Source: Pseudomonas extremaustralis
Lineage (GTDB): Bacteria > Pseudomonadota > Gammaproteobacteria > Pseudomonadales > Pseudomonadaceae
Reading direction: 5' to 3'
Length of the DNA stretch: 64,000 bases
Assembly (NCBI RefSeq): GCF_900102035.1
Contig: NZ_LT629689.1
Location: forward strand, 2,960,001-3,024,000
This document shows, piece after piece, positions 28,309 through 38,236 of this stretch; the stretch's first letter is position 1, and each line of letters begins with the position of its first letter. The notes under the pieces are model-generated. The model ran no database searches, had not been told where the DNA came from, and saw only the letters and a list, made by a program, of their open reading frames with translations. Position numbers and translations under genes: made by a program.

Positions 28309-28701
28309 CTAGCGTGGCACCAGATCCAGACACACCGAATTGATGCAGTAACGCAGGCCGGTCGGCGGCGGGCCGTCCGGGAATACATGCCCCAGGTGCG
28401 CATCGCACTTGGCGCAGGTGACTTCGGTGCGGATCATGCCGTGGCTGAGGTCGCGGATCTCGATCATCGCGTTTTCGGCGATCGGTGCGTAGAAGCTGGG
28501 CCAGCCGCAGCCGGAATCGAATTTGGTGGTGGAGTCGAACAGCGGCTCATTGCAGCAGATGCAGTGATACACGCCGTCAGTCTTGGTGGCATTGTACTTG
28601 CCGGAATATGCCCGCTCGGTACCCTTCAGGCGGCAAACGTTGTATTGCTCCGGGTCGAGCATCGCTTTCCATTCATCAATGGTTTTCTGCAGCTTTTCCA
28701 T
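28309..28701 (-). CDS. msrB: Peptide-methionine (R)-S-oxide reductase MsrB
   Basis: 130 aa. Repairs oxidised methionine in proteins. The zinc is held by C47/C50 (CICC) and C96/C99 (CAKC); the catalytic cysteine is C119 in [12 protein letters not shown], with a potential resolving C65 in SGCGWPSF and conserved [10 protein letters not shown]. Start [12 protein letters not shown] chosen by family length. It lies next to the gpx-ospR operon, in keeping with a shared oxidative-stress role. Confidence 0.96.
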   Translation of the reverse strand: MEKLQKTIDEWKAMLDPEQYNVCRLKGTERAYSGKYNATKTDGVYHCICCNEPLFDSTTKFDSGCGWPSFYAPIAENAMIEIRDLSHGMIRTEVTCAKCDAHLGHVFPDGPPPTGLRYCINSVCLDLVPR

Positions 28702-28903
28702 CAGTACACCTCGGTCACTGAAAAACCCTGATCTGTGTCTTTTCCATGGATCAGGCGGCACGTATGATTGCGCCTCTTCAATCCGCCAGTCTGGCACCCG
28801 CGTTAGCGGCATTCAAACGTATTTATGGGTGCGACCGACGCAGGCTTCTCGGCACGGTAGGCTCCGCACCGTCTGGATCGTTCATTTTCAGGATCACATC
28901 GCC

Positions 28904-30118
28904 ATGCAGGTCAGCAAATCGAACAAGCTCGCCAACGTCTGCTATGACATTCGCGGCCCAGTGCTCAAGCACGCCAAACGCCTGGAAGAGGAAGGTCATC
29001 GCATCCTCAAGCTGAACATTGGCAACCCGGCGCCCTTTGGTTTCGAAGCGCCGGACGAAATCCTCCAGGACGTGATCCGCAACCTGCCCACCGCCCAGGG
29101 CTACAGCGACTCCAAAGGCTTGTTCAGCGCGCGCAAGGCGGTGATGCAGTACTACCAGCAGAAGCAGGTCGAAGGTGTCGGGATCGAAGACATCTACCTG
29201 GGCAATGGCGTGTCCGAGCTGATCGTGATGTCCATGCAGGCCTTGCTGAACAACGGTGACGAAGTGCTGGTGCCGGCGCCGGACTATCCCTTGTGGACCG
29301 CCGCCGTGACCCTGGCCGGCGGCCACCCGGTGCACTACCTCTGTGACGAAGGCGCCGACTGGTTCCCGGACCTCGCCGACATCAAGGCCAAGATCACCCC
29401 CCACACCAAGGCCCTGGTGATCATCAACCCAAACAACCCGACCGGCGCCGTGTACTCCAGGGAAGTGCTGCTGGGCATGCTCGAACTGGCGCGCCAGCAC
29501 AACCTGGTGGTGTTCTCCGACGAGATCTACGACAAGATCCTCTACGACGATGCGGTCCACATCTGCACCGGCTCCCTGGCACCGGACCTGTTGTGCCTGA
29601 CCTTCAACGGCCTGTCCAAGTCCTACCGCGTGGCGGGTTTCCGCTCCGGCTGGATCGCCATTTCCGGGCCCAAGCACAACGCCCAGAGCTACATCGAAGG
29701 CATCGACATCCTGGCCAATATGCGCTTGTGTGCCAACGTTCCGAGCCAGCACGCCATCCAGACCGCCCTGGGCGGCTACCAGAGCATCAACGACCTGGTA
29801 TTGCCACCGGGCCGCCTGCTGGAGCAACGCAACCGCACCTGGGAACTGCTCAACGATATTCCCGGCGTCAGCTGCGTGAAGCCGATGGGCGCGTTGTACG
29901 CCTTCCCACGCATCGACCCGAAAGTCTGCCCGATCCTCAACGACGAGAAGTTCGTGCTCGACCTGCTGCTGGCGGAAAAGCTGCTGGTGGTCCAGGGCAC
30001 CGCGTTCAACTGGCCATGGCCGGATCACTTCCGCGTCGTGACCCTGCCGCGTGTGGATGACCTGGAGATGGCCATCGGTCGTATCGGCAACTTCCTCAAA
30101 TCCTATCGCCAGTCATAA
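28904..30118 (+). CDS. alaA: AlaA-like pyridoxal-phosphate aminotransferase
   Basis: 404 aa class I aminotransferase. The opening KSNKLANVCYDIRGPVLKHA is nearly diagnostic of the AlaA group (glutamate-pyruvate aminotransferase). Other motifs are LNIGNPAPFGF, the PLP-contacting YPLWTAAV and NPNNPTGAVYS, the Schiff-base lysine in NGLSKSYRVAGFRSGW, and a C-terminal arginine in DHFRVVTLPR. It is likely to make alanine from pyruvate and glutamate. Start ATG chosen because homologues begin MQVSKSNKL. Confidence 0.92.
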   Translation: MQVSKSNKLANVCYDIRGPVLKHAKRLEEEGHRILKLNIGNPAPFGFEAPDEILQDVIRNLPTAQGYSDSKGLFSARKAVMQYYQQKQVEGVGIEDIYLGNGVSELIVMSMQALLNNGDEVLVPAPDYPLWTAAVTLAGGHPVHYLCDEGADWFPDLADIKAKITPHTKALVIINPNNPTGAVYSREVLLGMLELARQHNLVVFSDEIYDKILYDDAVHICTGSLAPDLLCLTFNGLSKSYRVAGFRSGWIAISGPKHNAQSYIEGIDILANMRLCANVPSQHAIQTALGGYQSINDLVLPPGRLLEQRNRTWELLNDIPGVSCVKPMGALYAFPRIDPKVCPILNDEKFVLDLLLAEKLLVVQGTAFNWPWPDHFRVVTLPRVDDLEMAIGRIGNFLKSYRQS

Positions 30119-30420
30119 ATATCCCGCGGTACCACCGACATCCGGCCGTACCGCGATTATCTGGCAACACTTCTCTGCCCCTGGACCCTGGTGCCACGTG
30201 CCGACTCCCCTGCCGGTCATCTGGCCCCTATAATCAGAGGGCTGCAAGGCAATGGGCAGGGTGATCAAACCGCTTCTTGGGAGTCGGAAAATCCCTTCAA
30301 GGCGCTTCATTCTGGCTGTAGGACACAGTTTGAAATAGTCGCTCGGTTGAATCACCCCATGCCGCACCTTATATACCCCGCAGTACGCGACATATTAAGC
30401 ATGAGGAGAACCCAACAACC
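30119..30420. other. Intergenic region between alaA and htpX
   Basis: 302 bases without a gene. It begins with an 8-bp hairpin (CGCGGTAC 30125-30132 with GTACCGCG 30148-30155) that may end alaA transcription. Near htpX there is TTGAAA at 30330-30335 and CCCCAT at 30355-30360, sigma-32-like boxes with a 19-base gap that is longer than usual. The ribosome site for htpX is GAGGAG at about 30401-30406. Confidence 0.55.
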
Positions 30421-31308
30421 ATGATGCGCATCCTGCTGTTCTTGGCCACTAACCTGGCGGTCGTGCTGATTGCCAGCATCACCCTGAGCCTTTTCGGCTT
30501 CAACGGGTTCATGGCGGCCAACGGGGTTGACCTGAACCTCAATCAGCTGCTGATCTTCTGTGCGGTCTTTGGTTTTGCCGGCTCGCTGTTTTCGCTGTTC
30601 ATCTCCAAGTGGATGGCGAAGATGAGCACCAGCACCCAGGTCATCACCCAGCCACGCACCCGACATGAGCAATGGTTGCTGCAGACCGTCGAGCAGTTGT
30701 CCCGCGAGGCAGGTATCAAGATGCCTGAGGTCGGGATTTTCCCGGCTTATGAAGCCAACGCCTTTGCCACCGGCTGGAACAAGAACGACGCGCTCGTTGC
30801 GGTGAGCCAGGGCATGCTGGAACGCTTCTCATACGATGAAGTGAAAGCGGTGCTGGCTCACGAGATCGGTCACGTGGCCAACGGTGACATGGTCACCCTG
30901 GCGCTGGTCCAGGGCGTGGTGAACACCTTCGTGATGTTCTTCGCGCGGATCATCGGTAACTTCGTCGACAAGGTGATCTTCAAGAACGACGAAGGCCGCG
31001 GCATTGCCTACTACGTGGCGACCATTTTCGCTGAACTGGTGCTGGGCTTCCTGGCCAGCGCAATCGTCATGTGGTTCTCGCGCAAACGCGAATTCCGCGC
31101 AGACGAAGCCGGTGCTCGGCTGGCCGGTACTGGAGCGATGATCGCAGCGCTGCAGCACCTGCGCTCCGAACAGGGCCTGCCGGTGCATATGCCGGACAGC
31201 CTGACCGCCTTCGGCATCAACGGCGGCATCAAGCAGGGCCTGGCACGTATGTTCATGAGCCACCCGCCGCTGGAAGAACGCATCGACGCACTGCGTCGTC
31301 GCGGCTGA
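30421..31308 (+). CDS. htpX: Membrane zinc protease HtpX
   Basis: 295 aa M48-family protease of the inner membrane that degrades misfolded membrane proteins with FtsH. Two N-terminal helices (residues 4-24 and 42-62), then the zinc site H147-E148-H151 ([13 protein letters not shown]), two further helices, and the third ligand glutamate in [12 protein letters not shown]. It ends with the typical [19 protein letters not shown] tail. Heat-shock or envelope-stress control is usual for this gene. Confidence 0.96.
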   Translation: MMRILLFLATNLAVVLIASITLSLFGFNGFMAANGVDLNLNQLLIFCAVFGFAGSLFSLFISKWMAKMSTSTQVITQPRTRHEQWLLQTVEQLSREAGIKMPEVGIFPAYEANAFATGWNKNDALVAVSQGMLERFSYDEVKAVLAHEIGHVANGDMVTLALVQGVVNTFVMFFARIIGNFVDKVIFKNDEGRGIAYYVATIFAELVLGFLASAIVMWFSRKREFRADEAGARLAGTGAMIAALQHLRSEQGLPVHMPDSLTAFGINGGIKQGLARMFMSHPPLEERIDALRRRG

Positions 31309-31321
31309 TACCCGGCGCAGC

Positions 31322-31354
31322 AAAAAGGGGGCGATCCAATCGCCCCCTTTTTTT
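31322..31354. terminator. Bidirectional terminator between htpX and tpm
   Basis: GGGGGCGAT and ATCGCCCCC arms, flanked by A5 on the left and T7 on the right, so it works for both convergent genes. Confidence 0.93.
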
Positions 31355-31365
31355 GTGCGCGAGAG

Positions 31366-32022
31366 TTACACCCTGGCAAGCCGATAGGCGCGCTCTACAA
31401 GCCGCGTGACGCCGTCCTGCACGAACTTCCAGCTGTCTCCCAGGATGTCTTGCTCCTCCAACGCCTCCAGGGTCCAGTGCGAACCGAACAACACCTTCAC
31501 TTCATCGTCGGTCACAGCGAACGGCGGACCGGCTTTTTGTGTCTGGTCATAATCAAGGGTGATCAGCAACCCTTGGCAGCCTGGGCGCAGGAGCGTGTGC
31601 AAATGCGCCGCGTACTGCTCACGCATCAAAGGTGGCAAGGCGATCAGTGCCGCGCGGTCATAAAACGCATGGCAATCGGCCAAGGCATCAGCGTCGAGAG
31701 CGAAGAAGTCGCCGCACCATATCTCGATCCCGTCGGCCCGATACACCTTGAACGCGCCTTGGCTGCTGATACGCGGCGTCAGGTTCTGTTCACTGAAGAA
31801 GGCCTCGACCGCCTGCTCCGACAGCTCCACGCCCATTACCTGAAAGCCATGACTGGCTAGCCACATCAGGTCCAGGCTCTTGCCACACAAAGGCACCAGC
31901 ACCTTGGCACCGTCGACCAGCGACAGTTGCGGCCAGTGCCGGAGCAAGTAGGGATTGACCTCTGACAAGTGAAAGCCGATCTGATTACGCGCCCAGCGCG
32001 CCTGCCAAAACTTAGGTTCCAT
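31366..32022 (-). CDS. tpm: Thiopurine S-methyltransferase
   Basis: 218 aa SAM-dependent methyltransferase. It begins [18 protein letters not shown], with the SAM-binding [20 protein letters not shown] near residues 42-62 and [17 protein letters not shown] in the middle, all typical of bacterial TPMT. In pseudomonads the enzyme methylates thiopurines and gives tellurite/selenite resistance; the physiological substrate is uncertain. Confidence 0.94.
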   Translation of the reverse strand: MEPKFWQARWARNQIGFHLSEVNPYLLRHWPQLSLVDGAKVLVPLCGKSLDLMWLASHGFQVMGVELSEQAVEAFFSEQNLTPRISSQGAFKVYRADGIEIWCGDFFALDADALADCHAFYDRAALIALPPLMREQYAAHLHTLLRPGCQGLLITLDYDQTQKAGPPFAVTDDEVKVLFGSHWTLEALEEQDILGDSWKFVQDGVTRLVERAYRLARV

Positions 32023-32125
32023 GGATCACCCTGAAAATTCGATAATAAGGTGCTAAAACTTATATTAGATTTAGATCAATGATCTGATTGAAGATGGGCT
32101 CATGTTAACGCCAAGGACCCTATTT

Positions 32126-32893
32126 ATGCTCCCCAGCCTGTTTATCTCCCATGGTTCACCCATGCTCGCCCTGCAACCCGGCGCCAGTGGCCCGGCACTT
32201 GCGCGCCTTGCCGCGGAACTGCCAAGGCCGAAGGCAATCGTGGTGGTATCGGCGCACTGGGAAAGCCAGGAACTACTCGTCACCGGCAGTGCCGCCCCCG
32301 AAACCTGGCATGACTTTGGCGGCTTCCCCCGCGAATTGTTTGCCGTGCAGTACCCAGCGCCGGGCGACCCACAACTGGCGAGCGAAATCGTCGACCTGCT
32401 GCGCGCCGACGGTTTGAATGCCCGCATCGACGATAAACGTCCGTTTGACCACGGTGCCTGGGTGCCGCTGTCACTGATGTACCCGGCGGCGGACATACCG
32501 GTGGTGCAGGTTTCCTTGCCTACCCGCATGGGCCCTGCCCTGCAGACACGGGTCGGGCATGCGCTGGCCAGTTTGCGCGCGCAAGACGTGCTGTTGATCG
32601 GTTCCGGCAGCATTACCCATAACCTGGGAGAACTTGACTGGCATGCAGGCCCCGAGAGCATCGAGCCTTGGGCCAGGGACTTCCGTGACTGGATGGTGGC
32701 CAAGCTGGCGGCCAATGATGAGACCGCCTTGCATGACTATCGCCGCCAAGCGCCGAATGCTGTGCGCAGCCATCCCAGCGATGAGCATTTGCTGCCGCTG
32801 TACTTTGCACGCGGTGCCGGTGGCGAATTCAGCGTGGCGCACCAGGGCTTCACCATGGGCGCGCTGGGCATGGACATCTACCGCTTCGGCTAA
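32126..32893 (+). CDS. DODA-type extradiol ring-cleavage dioxygenase (LigB family)
   Basis: 255 aa non-haem metalloenzyme. The metal-ligand histidines are in FISHGSPML, WHDFGGFP and FDHGAWVPL; SAHWESQ and GSGSITHNLGEL are further family motifs. Relatives include YgiD of E. coli and plant DOPA dioxygenases; the substrate here is unknown. Start ATG has AAGGA 8 bases upstream; an ATG 8 codons earlier is possible. Confidence 0.9.
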   Translation: MLPSLFISHGSPMLALQPGASGPALARLAAELPRPKAIVVVSAHWESQELLVTGSAAPETWHDFGGFPRELFAVQYPAPGDPQLASEIVDLLRADGLNARIDDKRPFDHGAWVPLSLMYPAADIPVVQVSLPTRMGPALQTRVGHALASLRAQDVLLIGSGSITHNLGELDWHAGPESIEPWARDFRDWMVAKLAANDETALHDYRRQAPNAVRSHPSDEHLLPLYFARGAGGEFSVAHQGFTMGALGMDIYRFG

Positions 32894-32920
32894 CGCCGTG
32901 CCTTTCCCCTGGCGACAGGC

Positions 32921-32953
32921 AAAAAAAATCCCCGAACCAGTCGGGGATTTTTT
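32921..32953. terminator. Bidirectional terminator between the dioxygenase gene and deaD
   Basis: A8 precedes arms ATCCCCGA and TCGGGGAT, which are followed by T6. It can serve both convergent genes. Confidence 0.93.
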
Positions 32954-32981
32954 ATGTGCGATCAATCAGCCCAGGGGCGGA

Positions 32982-34655
32982 TCAATCTTCGCGGTAGCGA
33001 CGCAGCTTCAACTGCTTACCGGCAACGCGAGTATCTTTGAGCTTGGCCAGCAGTTTCTCCAGACCGTCTTCCGGCAGCTCCACCAGGGAGAAGCTGTCAC
33101 GGACCTGGATGCGACCGATGGCTTCACGTGCCAGGCCACCCTCGTTGAGGATAGCGCCCAGCAGGTTCTTGGCCGCGATACCATCACGCGCGCCCAGCGC
33201 GGTACGGCAACGAGCACGGCCTTCAGCCAATGGAACCGGAGCGCGACGCTCACGATCACCGCGCTCAGGACGGTCGCCGGAACGCTCTGGACGATCACCG
33301 CGTGGCGCGCTGTTCGGTACCAGTGGACGTTCTTTTTCGATGGCTGCCAGGGTCAGGGCCTGACCATTGGTAGCCTTGCGCAGCAGGGCGGCAGCCAGAG
33401 CGCGTGGGGTGCAGCCGATATCGGCGGTCAGGCGGTCCAGCAGGTCGCCGTGGGTCGATTCAGCGTCAGCCACCAGGGGCGACAGGCTGTTGGTCAGTTT
33501 CTTGATGCGCGCATCGAGAACGGCCTGGGCATCCGGCAGGCGGACTTCCGCGACTTTCTGACCGGTTACACGCTCGATCACTTGCAGCATGCGACGCTCA
33601 CGCGGAGTCACCAGCAGCAATGCACGACCTTCGCGACCGGCACGGCCGGTACGACCGATACGGTGAACGTAGGACTCTGGATCGTAAGGCATGTCAACGT
33701 TGAACACGTGGGTGATACGTGGAACGTCGAGACCACGAGCAGCTACGTCGGTCGCCACAACGATGTCCAGGCGGCCATCCTTGAGGGAGTCGATCACGCG
33801 CTCACGCTGGTTCTGGGCGATGTCACCGTTCAGCGCAGCGGCTTTGTAGCCTTTGGCTTCCAGGGCACTGGCCAGGTCCAGGGTCGCTTGCTTGGTACGC
33901 ACGAACATGATCAGGGCGTCGAAGTCTTCGACTTCCAGCAGGCTCAATACAGCCGAGGTCTTCTGGTCAGCGTGAACCAACAGGTGAGCCTGTTCGATCG
34001 CAGTAACGGTCTGAGTCTTGGTCTGGATTTTCACGTGTTGCGGATCGCGCAGGTGGCGTTCGGCAATGGCACGGATCGACTGTGGCAGAGTGGCCGAGAA
34101 AAGCACGGTCTGACGGGTCGGTGGCAGTGCCTTGAAGATGACTTCCAGGTCATCCATGAAGCCCAGCTTCAACATTTCGTCAGCTTCGTCCAGAACCAGG
34201 TGGTTCACGGTCGACAGGACTTTCTCGTCACGACGCAGGTGGTCGCACAGACGGCCTGGTGTGGCGACAACGATCTGTGCGCCATTACGGATTGCTTTCA
34301 GTTGTGGGCCCATAGGCGCGCCGCCGTAAACGGCCACAACGGTAACGCCCGGCATTTGCTTGGCATAGGTTTCGAAAGCGGTTGCTACTTGCAGCGCCAA
34401 CTCACGGGTTGGCGCCAGGATCAGGGCTTGCGGTTCGCGCTTGGCAGGATCGATGCAGTGCAGGATAGGCAGGGCGAACGCGGCGGTTTTACCGGTACCG
34501 GTTTGCGCCTGGCCAATCATGTCGTGGCCGGCCATGATGATCGGGATCGATTGCTGCTGAATAGCCGAAGGCTCTTCGTAGCCGGTCGCGATGACGGCTG
34601 CAAGAATATTCGGATTGAGATTAAAAGCGGCGAAGCCGCCGGTTTCCTGGGTCAT
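32982..34655 (-). CDS. deaD: DEAD-box ATP-dependent RNA helicase DeaD/CsdA
   Basis: 557 aa. All helicase motifs are present: Q motif (ATGYEEPSAIQQQSIP), AQTGTGKT, PTREL, TPGR, DEAD, SAT, ARGLDVPRITHVFN and HRIGRTGR. The C-terminal ~180 residues hold an Arg/Glu/Pro-rich linker and a DbpA/CsdA-type RNA-binding fold ending RRYRED. Such helicases assist ribosome assembly and mRNA decay in the cold. Start MTQETGGFAAFNLN is chosen; an upstream ATG adds 17 residues. A -10 box lies about 220 bases upstream, so the leader is long. Confidence 0.95.
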   Translation of the reverse strand: MTQETGGFAAFNLNPNILAAVIATGYEEPSAIQQQSIPIIMAGHDMIGQAQTGTGKTAAFALPILHCIDPAKREPQALILAPTRELALQVATAFETYAKQMPGVTVVAVYGGAPMGPQLKAIRNGAQIVVATPGRLCDHLRRDEKVLSTVNHLVLDEADEMLKLGFMDDLEVIFKALPPTRQTVLFSATLPQSIRAIAERHLRDPQHVKIQTKTQTVTAIEQAHLLVHADQKTSAVLSLLEVEDFDALIMFVRTKQATLDLASALEAKGYKAAALNGDIAQNQRERVIDSLKDGRLDIVVATDVAARGLDVPRITHVFNVDMPYDPESYVHRIGRTGRAGREGRALLLVTPRERRMLQVIERVTGQKVAEVRLPDAQAVLDARIKKLTNSLSPLVADAESTHGDLLDRLTADIGCTPRALAAALLRKATNGQALTLAAIEKERPLVPNSAPRGDRPERSGDRPERGDRERRAPVPLAEGRARCRTALGARDGIAAKNLLGAILNEGGLAREAIGRIQVRDSFSLVELPEDGLEKLLAKLKDTRVAGKQLKLRRYRED

Positions 34656-35077
34656 GGGTCTGCCTCTAAGTGCATCCGCAAAGACCCATGCTCCAAAGCT
34701 GCGCATGCCGTGTTGAGACTCAAGAGTCGCCCTGGCTGCTTTGTCGGCGGGGATTTGCGAAAACGAATGAATGAAAAAGATTCGTCAAGGAAGAGTCCGC
34801 TGTGCGGACGTGCAGCCGAAGCTGACTTCGGGGAATTGCGCTACCTAAACGCGGCCCGGTTAAAGGCCGGCGCGCACTATACCGGAAATAGCTGAAAAAG
34901 GGAGCTTTTTTTATCGCAAAGCGCCGATATACCGTACCGCATCACCGCCTTTGCAGATCAACGCAGCAGGGTCTATTTTTCAAAGGCCCGGCCCTGCTGG
35001 TCAAAACACTTAAACGGTTCACCCAGCGACTGAGACCTTTGGTCTGAAACCCTCCCCCGCGCCCGAGGCCACACCCG
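34656..35077. other. Intergenic region with the long deaD leader
   Basis: 422 bases without a gene. The right part of the deaD leader contains GC-rich inverted repeats (for example GGCCCGGTTAAAGGCCGG at about 34854-34871). From about 34905 to 35077 I see no coding frame; this part must hold the promoter of the crotonase gene, but no strong boxes are visible. Confidence 0.6.
34876..34881 (-). promoter_or_regulatory. -10 box of deaD
   Basis: On the minus strand GGTATAGT is an extended -10 box followed by a GC-rich GCGCGCC discriminator. Transcription would start near 34869, leaving a leader of about 215 bases before the deaD ATG. No good -35 box is evident. Confidence 0.55.
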
Positions 35078-35869
35078 ATGAATCAAGCCAGCAGCAGCCG
35101 CGTCAGTCGTGAACTTCAAGGCCACGTCCTGTTATTGGGCCTGGATCGGGTAGCCAAGCGCAACGCTTTCGACCTGGATTTGCTCAATGCACTGAGCCTG
35201 GCATATGGCGAATTTGATCGAAACGACGAAGCGCGGGTGGCGGTGGTATTCGCCCATGGCGACCACTTTACCGCCGGGCTGGACCTGGCCAATGTCAGGG
35301 AGGTGATGGCGCAAGGCTGGCAACCGCCGCCGGGGGGATGCGATCCGTGGGGTGTGTTTGCGGGTCCGAGGGTCAACAAACCGGTGATCGTCGCGGCCCA
35401 GGGCTACTGCCTGACCATCGGCATCGAATTGATGCTGGCGGCGGATATCAATCTCTGCGCGAGCAATACGCGCTTCGCGCAGATGGAAGTGCAGCGTGGG
35501 ATCTTTCCGTTCGGCGGCGCGACCCTGCGCTTTCATCAGATCGCCGGCTGGGGCAACGCAATGCGCTGGTTGCTCACGGGCGATGAGTTCGACGCCCATG
35601 ACGCCCTGCGCCTGGGCTTGGTGCAGGAGGTGATGGCCAGCGAAGACCTGCTGCCACGTGCCATCGAATTGGCCACCCGCATCGCGCGTCAGGCGCCGCT
35701 TGGGGTTCAAGCCACTCTGATGTCCGCCCGCCTCGCGCGCCTGGAAGGCGAAGCCGTTGCGGCCGCGGCGTTACCGCCGATGGTCGAGCGATTGCTCAAC
35801 AGCGAAGACGCCAAGGAAGGCGTGTGCGCCATGCTCGAAAAGCGCCCGGGGATATTCAAGGGCCTGTAG
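35078..35869 (+). CDS. Crotonase/enoyl-CoA hydratase family protein
   Basis: 263 aa crotonase fold. Motifs: RVAKRNAFDLDLL at the N-terminus, the oxyanion-hole segments FAHGDHFTAGLDL and KPVIVAAQGYCLTIGIELMLAADI. The glutamate normally at the first catalytic position is replaced in FAQMEVQRGIFPFGG, where an acidic residue is kept (E in MEVQ), so activity is plausible but the reaction is unclear. The stop codon lies inside a REP element. Confidence 0.85.
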   Translation: MNQASSSRVSRELQGHVLLLGLDRVAKRNAFDLDLLNALSLAYGEFDRNDEARVAVVFAHGDHFTAGLDLANVREVMAQGWQPPPGGCDPWGVFAGPRVNKPVIVAAQGYCLTIGIELMLAADINLCASNTRFAQMEVQRGIFPFGGATLRFHQIAGWGNAMRWLLTGDEFDAHDALRLGLVQEVMASEDLLPRAIELATRIARQAPLGVQATLMSARLARLEGEAVAAAALPPMVERLLNSEDAKEGVCAMLEKRPGIFKGL

Positions 35870-35963
35870 GAGCGAGCTTGCTCGCGAAAAACCCGAGGGC
35901 CCCGCGCACCTTCTGGATGCACGCTTTATCGTTGAAGTCTTTCGCGGGCAAACTCGCGCCTAC
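35866..35963. repeat. Paired REP element
   Basis: GTAGGAGCGAGCTTGCTCGCGAA at the left and a matching inverted GTTGAAG...TTCGCGGGCAAACTCGCGCCTAC at the right, about 98 bases in all. The two hairpins face each other, the usual form of a REP pair in P. fluorescens. Confidence 0.85.
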
Positions 35964-35975
35964 AGGCGTGTGGCA

Positions 35976-36731
35976 TCAAGTCGCAGGACGAATGGCCTTG
36001 ATCAAAGGTTGCAACGAATAACCCAAACGCGGCGCCAAGGCTTCGGCGCGAGCCGAAAGCGCCGCATGATCCAACTCCTGATCCAACTCCGAAGGCACCA
36101 GGAGGATCACGTTGCCCTCCTTCACCGGTAGCTCCCAGTAATGCCGGTGATACAACCCACGCAGCAACGCCGCGCCCAGCGGTTTGCCGTCGTCGGTAGC
36201 CCACTGGTTGATCACCAGCCAGCCGCCTGGGTTGAGTTTCTTCTGGCAGTTTTCCAGGAACGTCCACGCCAGGTGCCCGACGCCAGGGCCGACGTCGGTA
36301 TAGAGATCGACGAAAATCAGATCGGCCGATTCTGCGCTGCCGAGCAGTTGCAGGGCGTCGCCGATGCGGATGTACAGGCGTGGATCGTCATCAAGCCCCA
36401 GGTATTCGATGGCTAGGCGCGGCACGTCAGGGCGCAGTTCGATGGCCTCCACGTCTTCCAGTGGCAGGAACTTGAGGCATGCCTGGGTCAGCGTGCCCGC
36501 CCCCAGGCCGAGGAACAACGCGCTCTCCGGCTGTTCATGGCACAAAGCGCCGATCAACATGGCGCGGGTGTAGTCGTACTCCAGCCAGCTCGGGTCGGCG
36601 GTGAACACGCAGCTTTGTTCGATGGCGTCGCCGAACTCGAGAAACCGATAATCGGCCACTTCGAGCACACGGATCATGCCGAATTCATCATGGACTTCGG
36701 CCAGCAGGCGCTCGACACGCTCCTCGCTCAT
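35976..36731 (-). CDS. Spermidine-synthase-like methyltransferase-fold protein
   Basis: 251 aa. A Rossmann fold of the SpeE superfamily: ALFLGLGAGTLTQACLKFLP (nucleotide-cofactor loop), VEAIELRPDVPRLA with the ribose-binding glutamate, and the catalytic-region DLIFVDLYTDVG. The short N-terminal beta domain is reduced. Such proteins may be aminopropyltransferases or SAM-dependent enzymes of unknown substrate. Start MSEERVERLL has AGGAG 8 bases upstream. Confidence 0.82.
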   Translation of the reverse strand: MSEERVERLLAEVHDEFGMIRVLEVADYRFLEFGDAIEQSCVFTADPSWLEYDYTRAMLIGALCHEQPESALFLGLGAGTLTQACLKFLPLEDVEAIELRPDVPRLAIEYLGLDDDPRLYIRIGDALQLLGSAESADLIFVDLYTDVGPGVGHLAWTFLENCQKKLNPGGWLVINQWATDDGKPLGAALLRGLYHRHYWELPVKEGNVILLVPSELDQELDHAALSARAEALAPRLGYSLQPLIKAIRPAT

Positions 36732-36855
36732 CACTACTCCTAAACGGTTTACCGCACGGCAAAGGCGCGATTGTCGGCCAACCGACGGCAACAGGTCACG
36801 CACTAATTGCTGATAACATTGGCGCCCGACCGTCAATCACCCTATCGAGTTCACG

Positions 36856-38202
36856 ATGAGCCAACCCTGGAGCCCCGACAGCTGGCGTGCCCTGCCAATC
36901 CAGCAACAACCCCAGTACCCGGACGCTGCGCACCTGTTGCAGGTGGAGCAGAGCCTGGCCAGCTATCCGCCACTGGTGTTTGCCGGGGAAGCCCGCGAGT
37001 TGCGCCGTCAGTTTGCCGAGGTGACTCAAGGGCGTGCCTTCCTGCTGCAAGGCGGCGACTGCGCCGAGAGCTTTGCCGAGTTCTCCGCCGCCAAAATCCG
37101 CGACACCTTCAAAGTGCTGCTGCAGATGGCAATCGTGATGACCTTCGCCGCCGGCTGCCCGGTGGTGAAAGTCGGGCGCATGGCCGGCCAGTTCGCCAAG
37201 CCGCGCTCGGCCAACGATGAAACCATCGACGGCATCACCCTGCCCGCCTACCGTGGCGATATCGTCAACGGCATTGGCTTCGACGAAAAAAACCGCGTAC
37301 CGGACCCGGACCGCCTGCTGCAGTCCTATCACCAGTCCACCGCTACCCTCAATCTGCTGCGCGCCTTTGCCCAGGGCGGTTTTGCCGACCTGCACCAAGT
37401 GCACAAGTGGAACCTGGACTTTATCGCCAACTCCGCACTGGCCGAAAAGTACAGCCAACTGGCCAGCCGCATCGACGAAACCCTGGCGTTCATGCGCGCC
37501 TGCGGCATGGACAGTTCGCCGCAACTGCGCGAAACCAGCTTCTTCACCGCCCACGAAGCGCTGCTGCTCAATTACGAACAAGCCTTCGTGCGCCGCGACA
37601 GCCTGACCAACGACTACTACGACTGCTCGGCCCATATGCTGTGGATCGGCGACCGCACCCGTCAGTTGGACGGCGCCCACGTTGAATTCCTGCGCGGGGT
37701 GAACAACCCGATCGGGGTCAAGGTCGGCCCGAGCATGAACCCCGACGACCTGATCCGCCTGATCGACACCCTCAACCCGGACAACGACCCCGGTCGCCTG
37801 AACCTGATCGCCCGCATGGGCGCAGGCAATGTCGGCAACCACCTGCCAGACCTGATTCGCGCCGTGCAGCGTGAAGGCAAACAGGTGCTGTGGAGTTCCG
37901 ATCCGATGCATGGCAACACCATCAAGGCCAGCAGCGGCTACAAGACCCGCGACTTTGCGCAGATCCTCGGCGAAGTGAAGGAGTTCTTCCAGGTGCACCA
38001 GGCCGAGGGCACTTATGCCGGCGGGATTCATATCGAGATGACCGGGCAGAACGTCACCGAATGCATCGGCGGCGCGCGGCCGATTACCGAAGACGGCTTG
38101 TCGGACCGTTACCACACCCATTGCGACCCACGGATGAACGCCGATCAGTCGCTGGAGCTGGCGTTCCTGATTGCCGAGACCTTGAAGCAGGTCAAGCGCT
38201 AG
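36856..38202 (+). CDS. Class II 3-deoxy-7-phosphoheptulonate (DAHP) synthase
   Basis: 448 aa; first enzyme of the shikimate pathway (PEP + erythrose-4-phosphate). Class II (plant-like) signatures: [18 protein letters not shown] at the start, [13 protein letters not shown] with the metal cysteine, [39 protein letters not shown] with the metal histidine, [19 protein letters not shown] class I DAHP synthase gene is also in this window. Class II enzymes in pseudomonads can be constitutive or serve secondary metabolism; there is no phenazine gene nearby. Confidence 0.94.
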   Translation: MSQPWSPDSWRALPIQQQPQYPDAAHLLQVEQSLASYPPLVFAGEARELRRQFAEVTQGRAFLLQGGDCAESFAEFSAAKIRDTFKVLLQMAIVMTFAAGCPVVKVGRMAGQFAKPRSANDETIDGITLPAYRGDIVNGIGFDEKNRVPDPDRLLQSYHQSTATLNLLRAFAQGGFADLHQVHKWNLDFIANSALAEKYSQLASRIDETLAFMRACGMDSSPQLRETSFFTAHEALLLNYEQAFVRRDSLTNDYYDCSAHMLWIGDRTRQLDGAHVEFLRGVNNPIGVKVGPSMNPDDLIRLIDTLNPDNDPGRLNLIARMGAGNVGNHLPDLIRAVQREGKQVLWSSDPMHGNTIKASSGYKTRDFAQILGEVKEFFQVHQAEGTYAGGIHIEMTGQNVTECIGGARPITEDGLSDRYHTHCDPRMNADQSLELAFLIAETLKQVKR

Positions 38203-38210
38203 CGCCTATT

Positions 38211-38230
38211 GTGGCAAGCGCGCTTGCCAC
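38211..38230. repeat. REP-like perfect palindrome
   Basis: GTGGCAAGCG and CGCTTGCCAC form a perfect 20-base palindrome between the convergent DAHP synthase and glycosylase genes. It may double as a transcription stop. Confidence 0.75.
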
Positions 38231-38236
38231 ACGACC

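Noticed and set aside
32634..34895. A 753-codon plus-strand frame opposite deaD
   Set aside because: The deaD helicase motifs on the minus strand are complete; the plus frame is a mirror frame without domains and overlaps the end of the dioxygenase gene.
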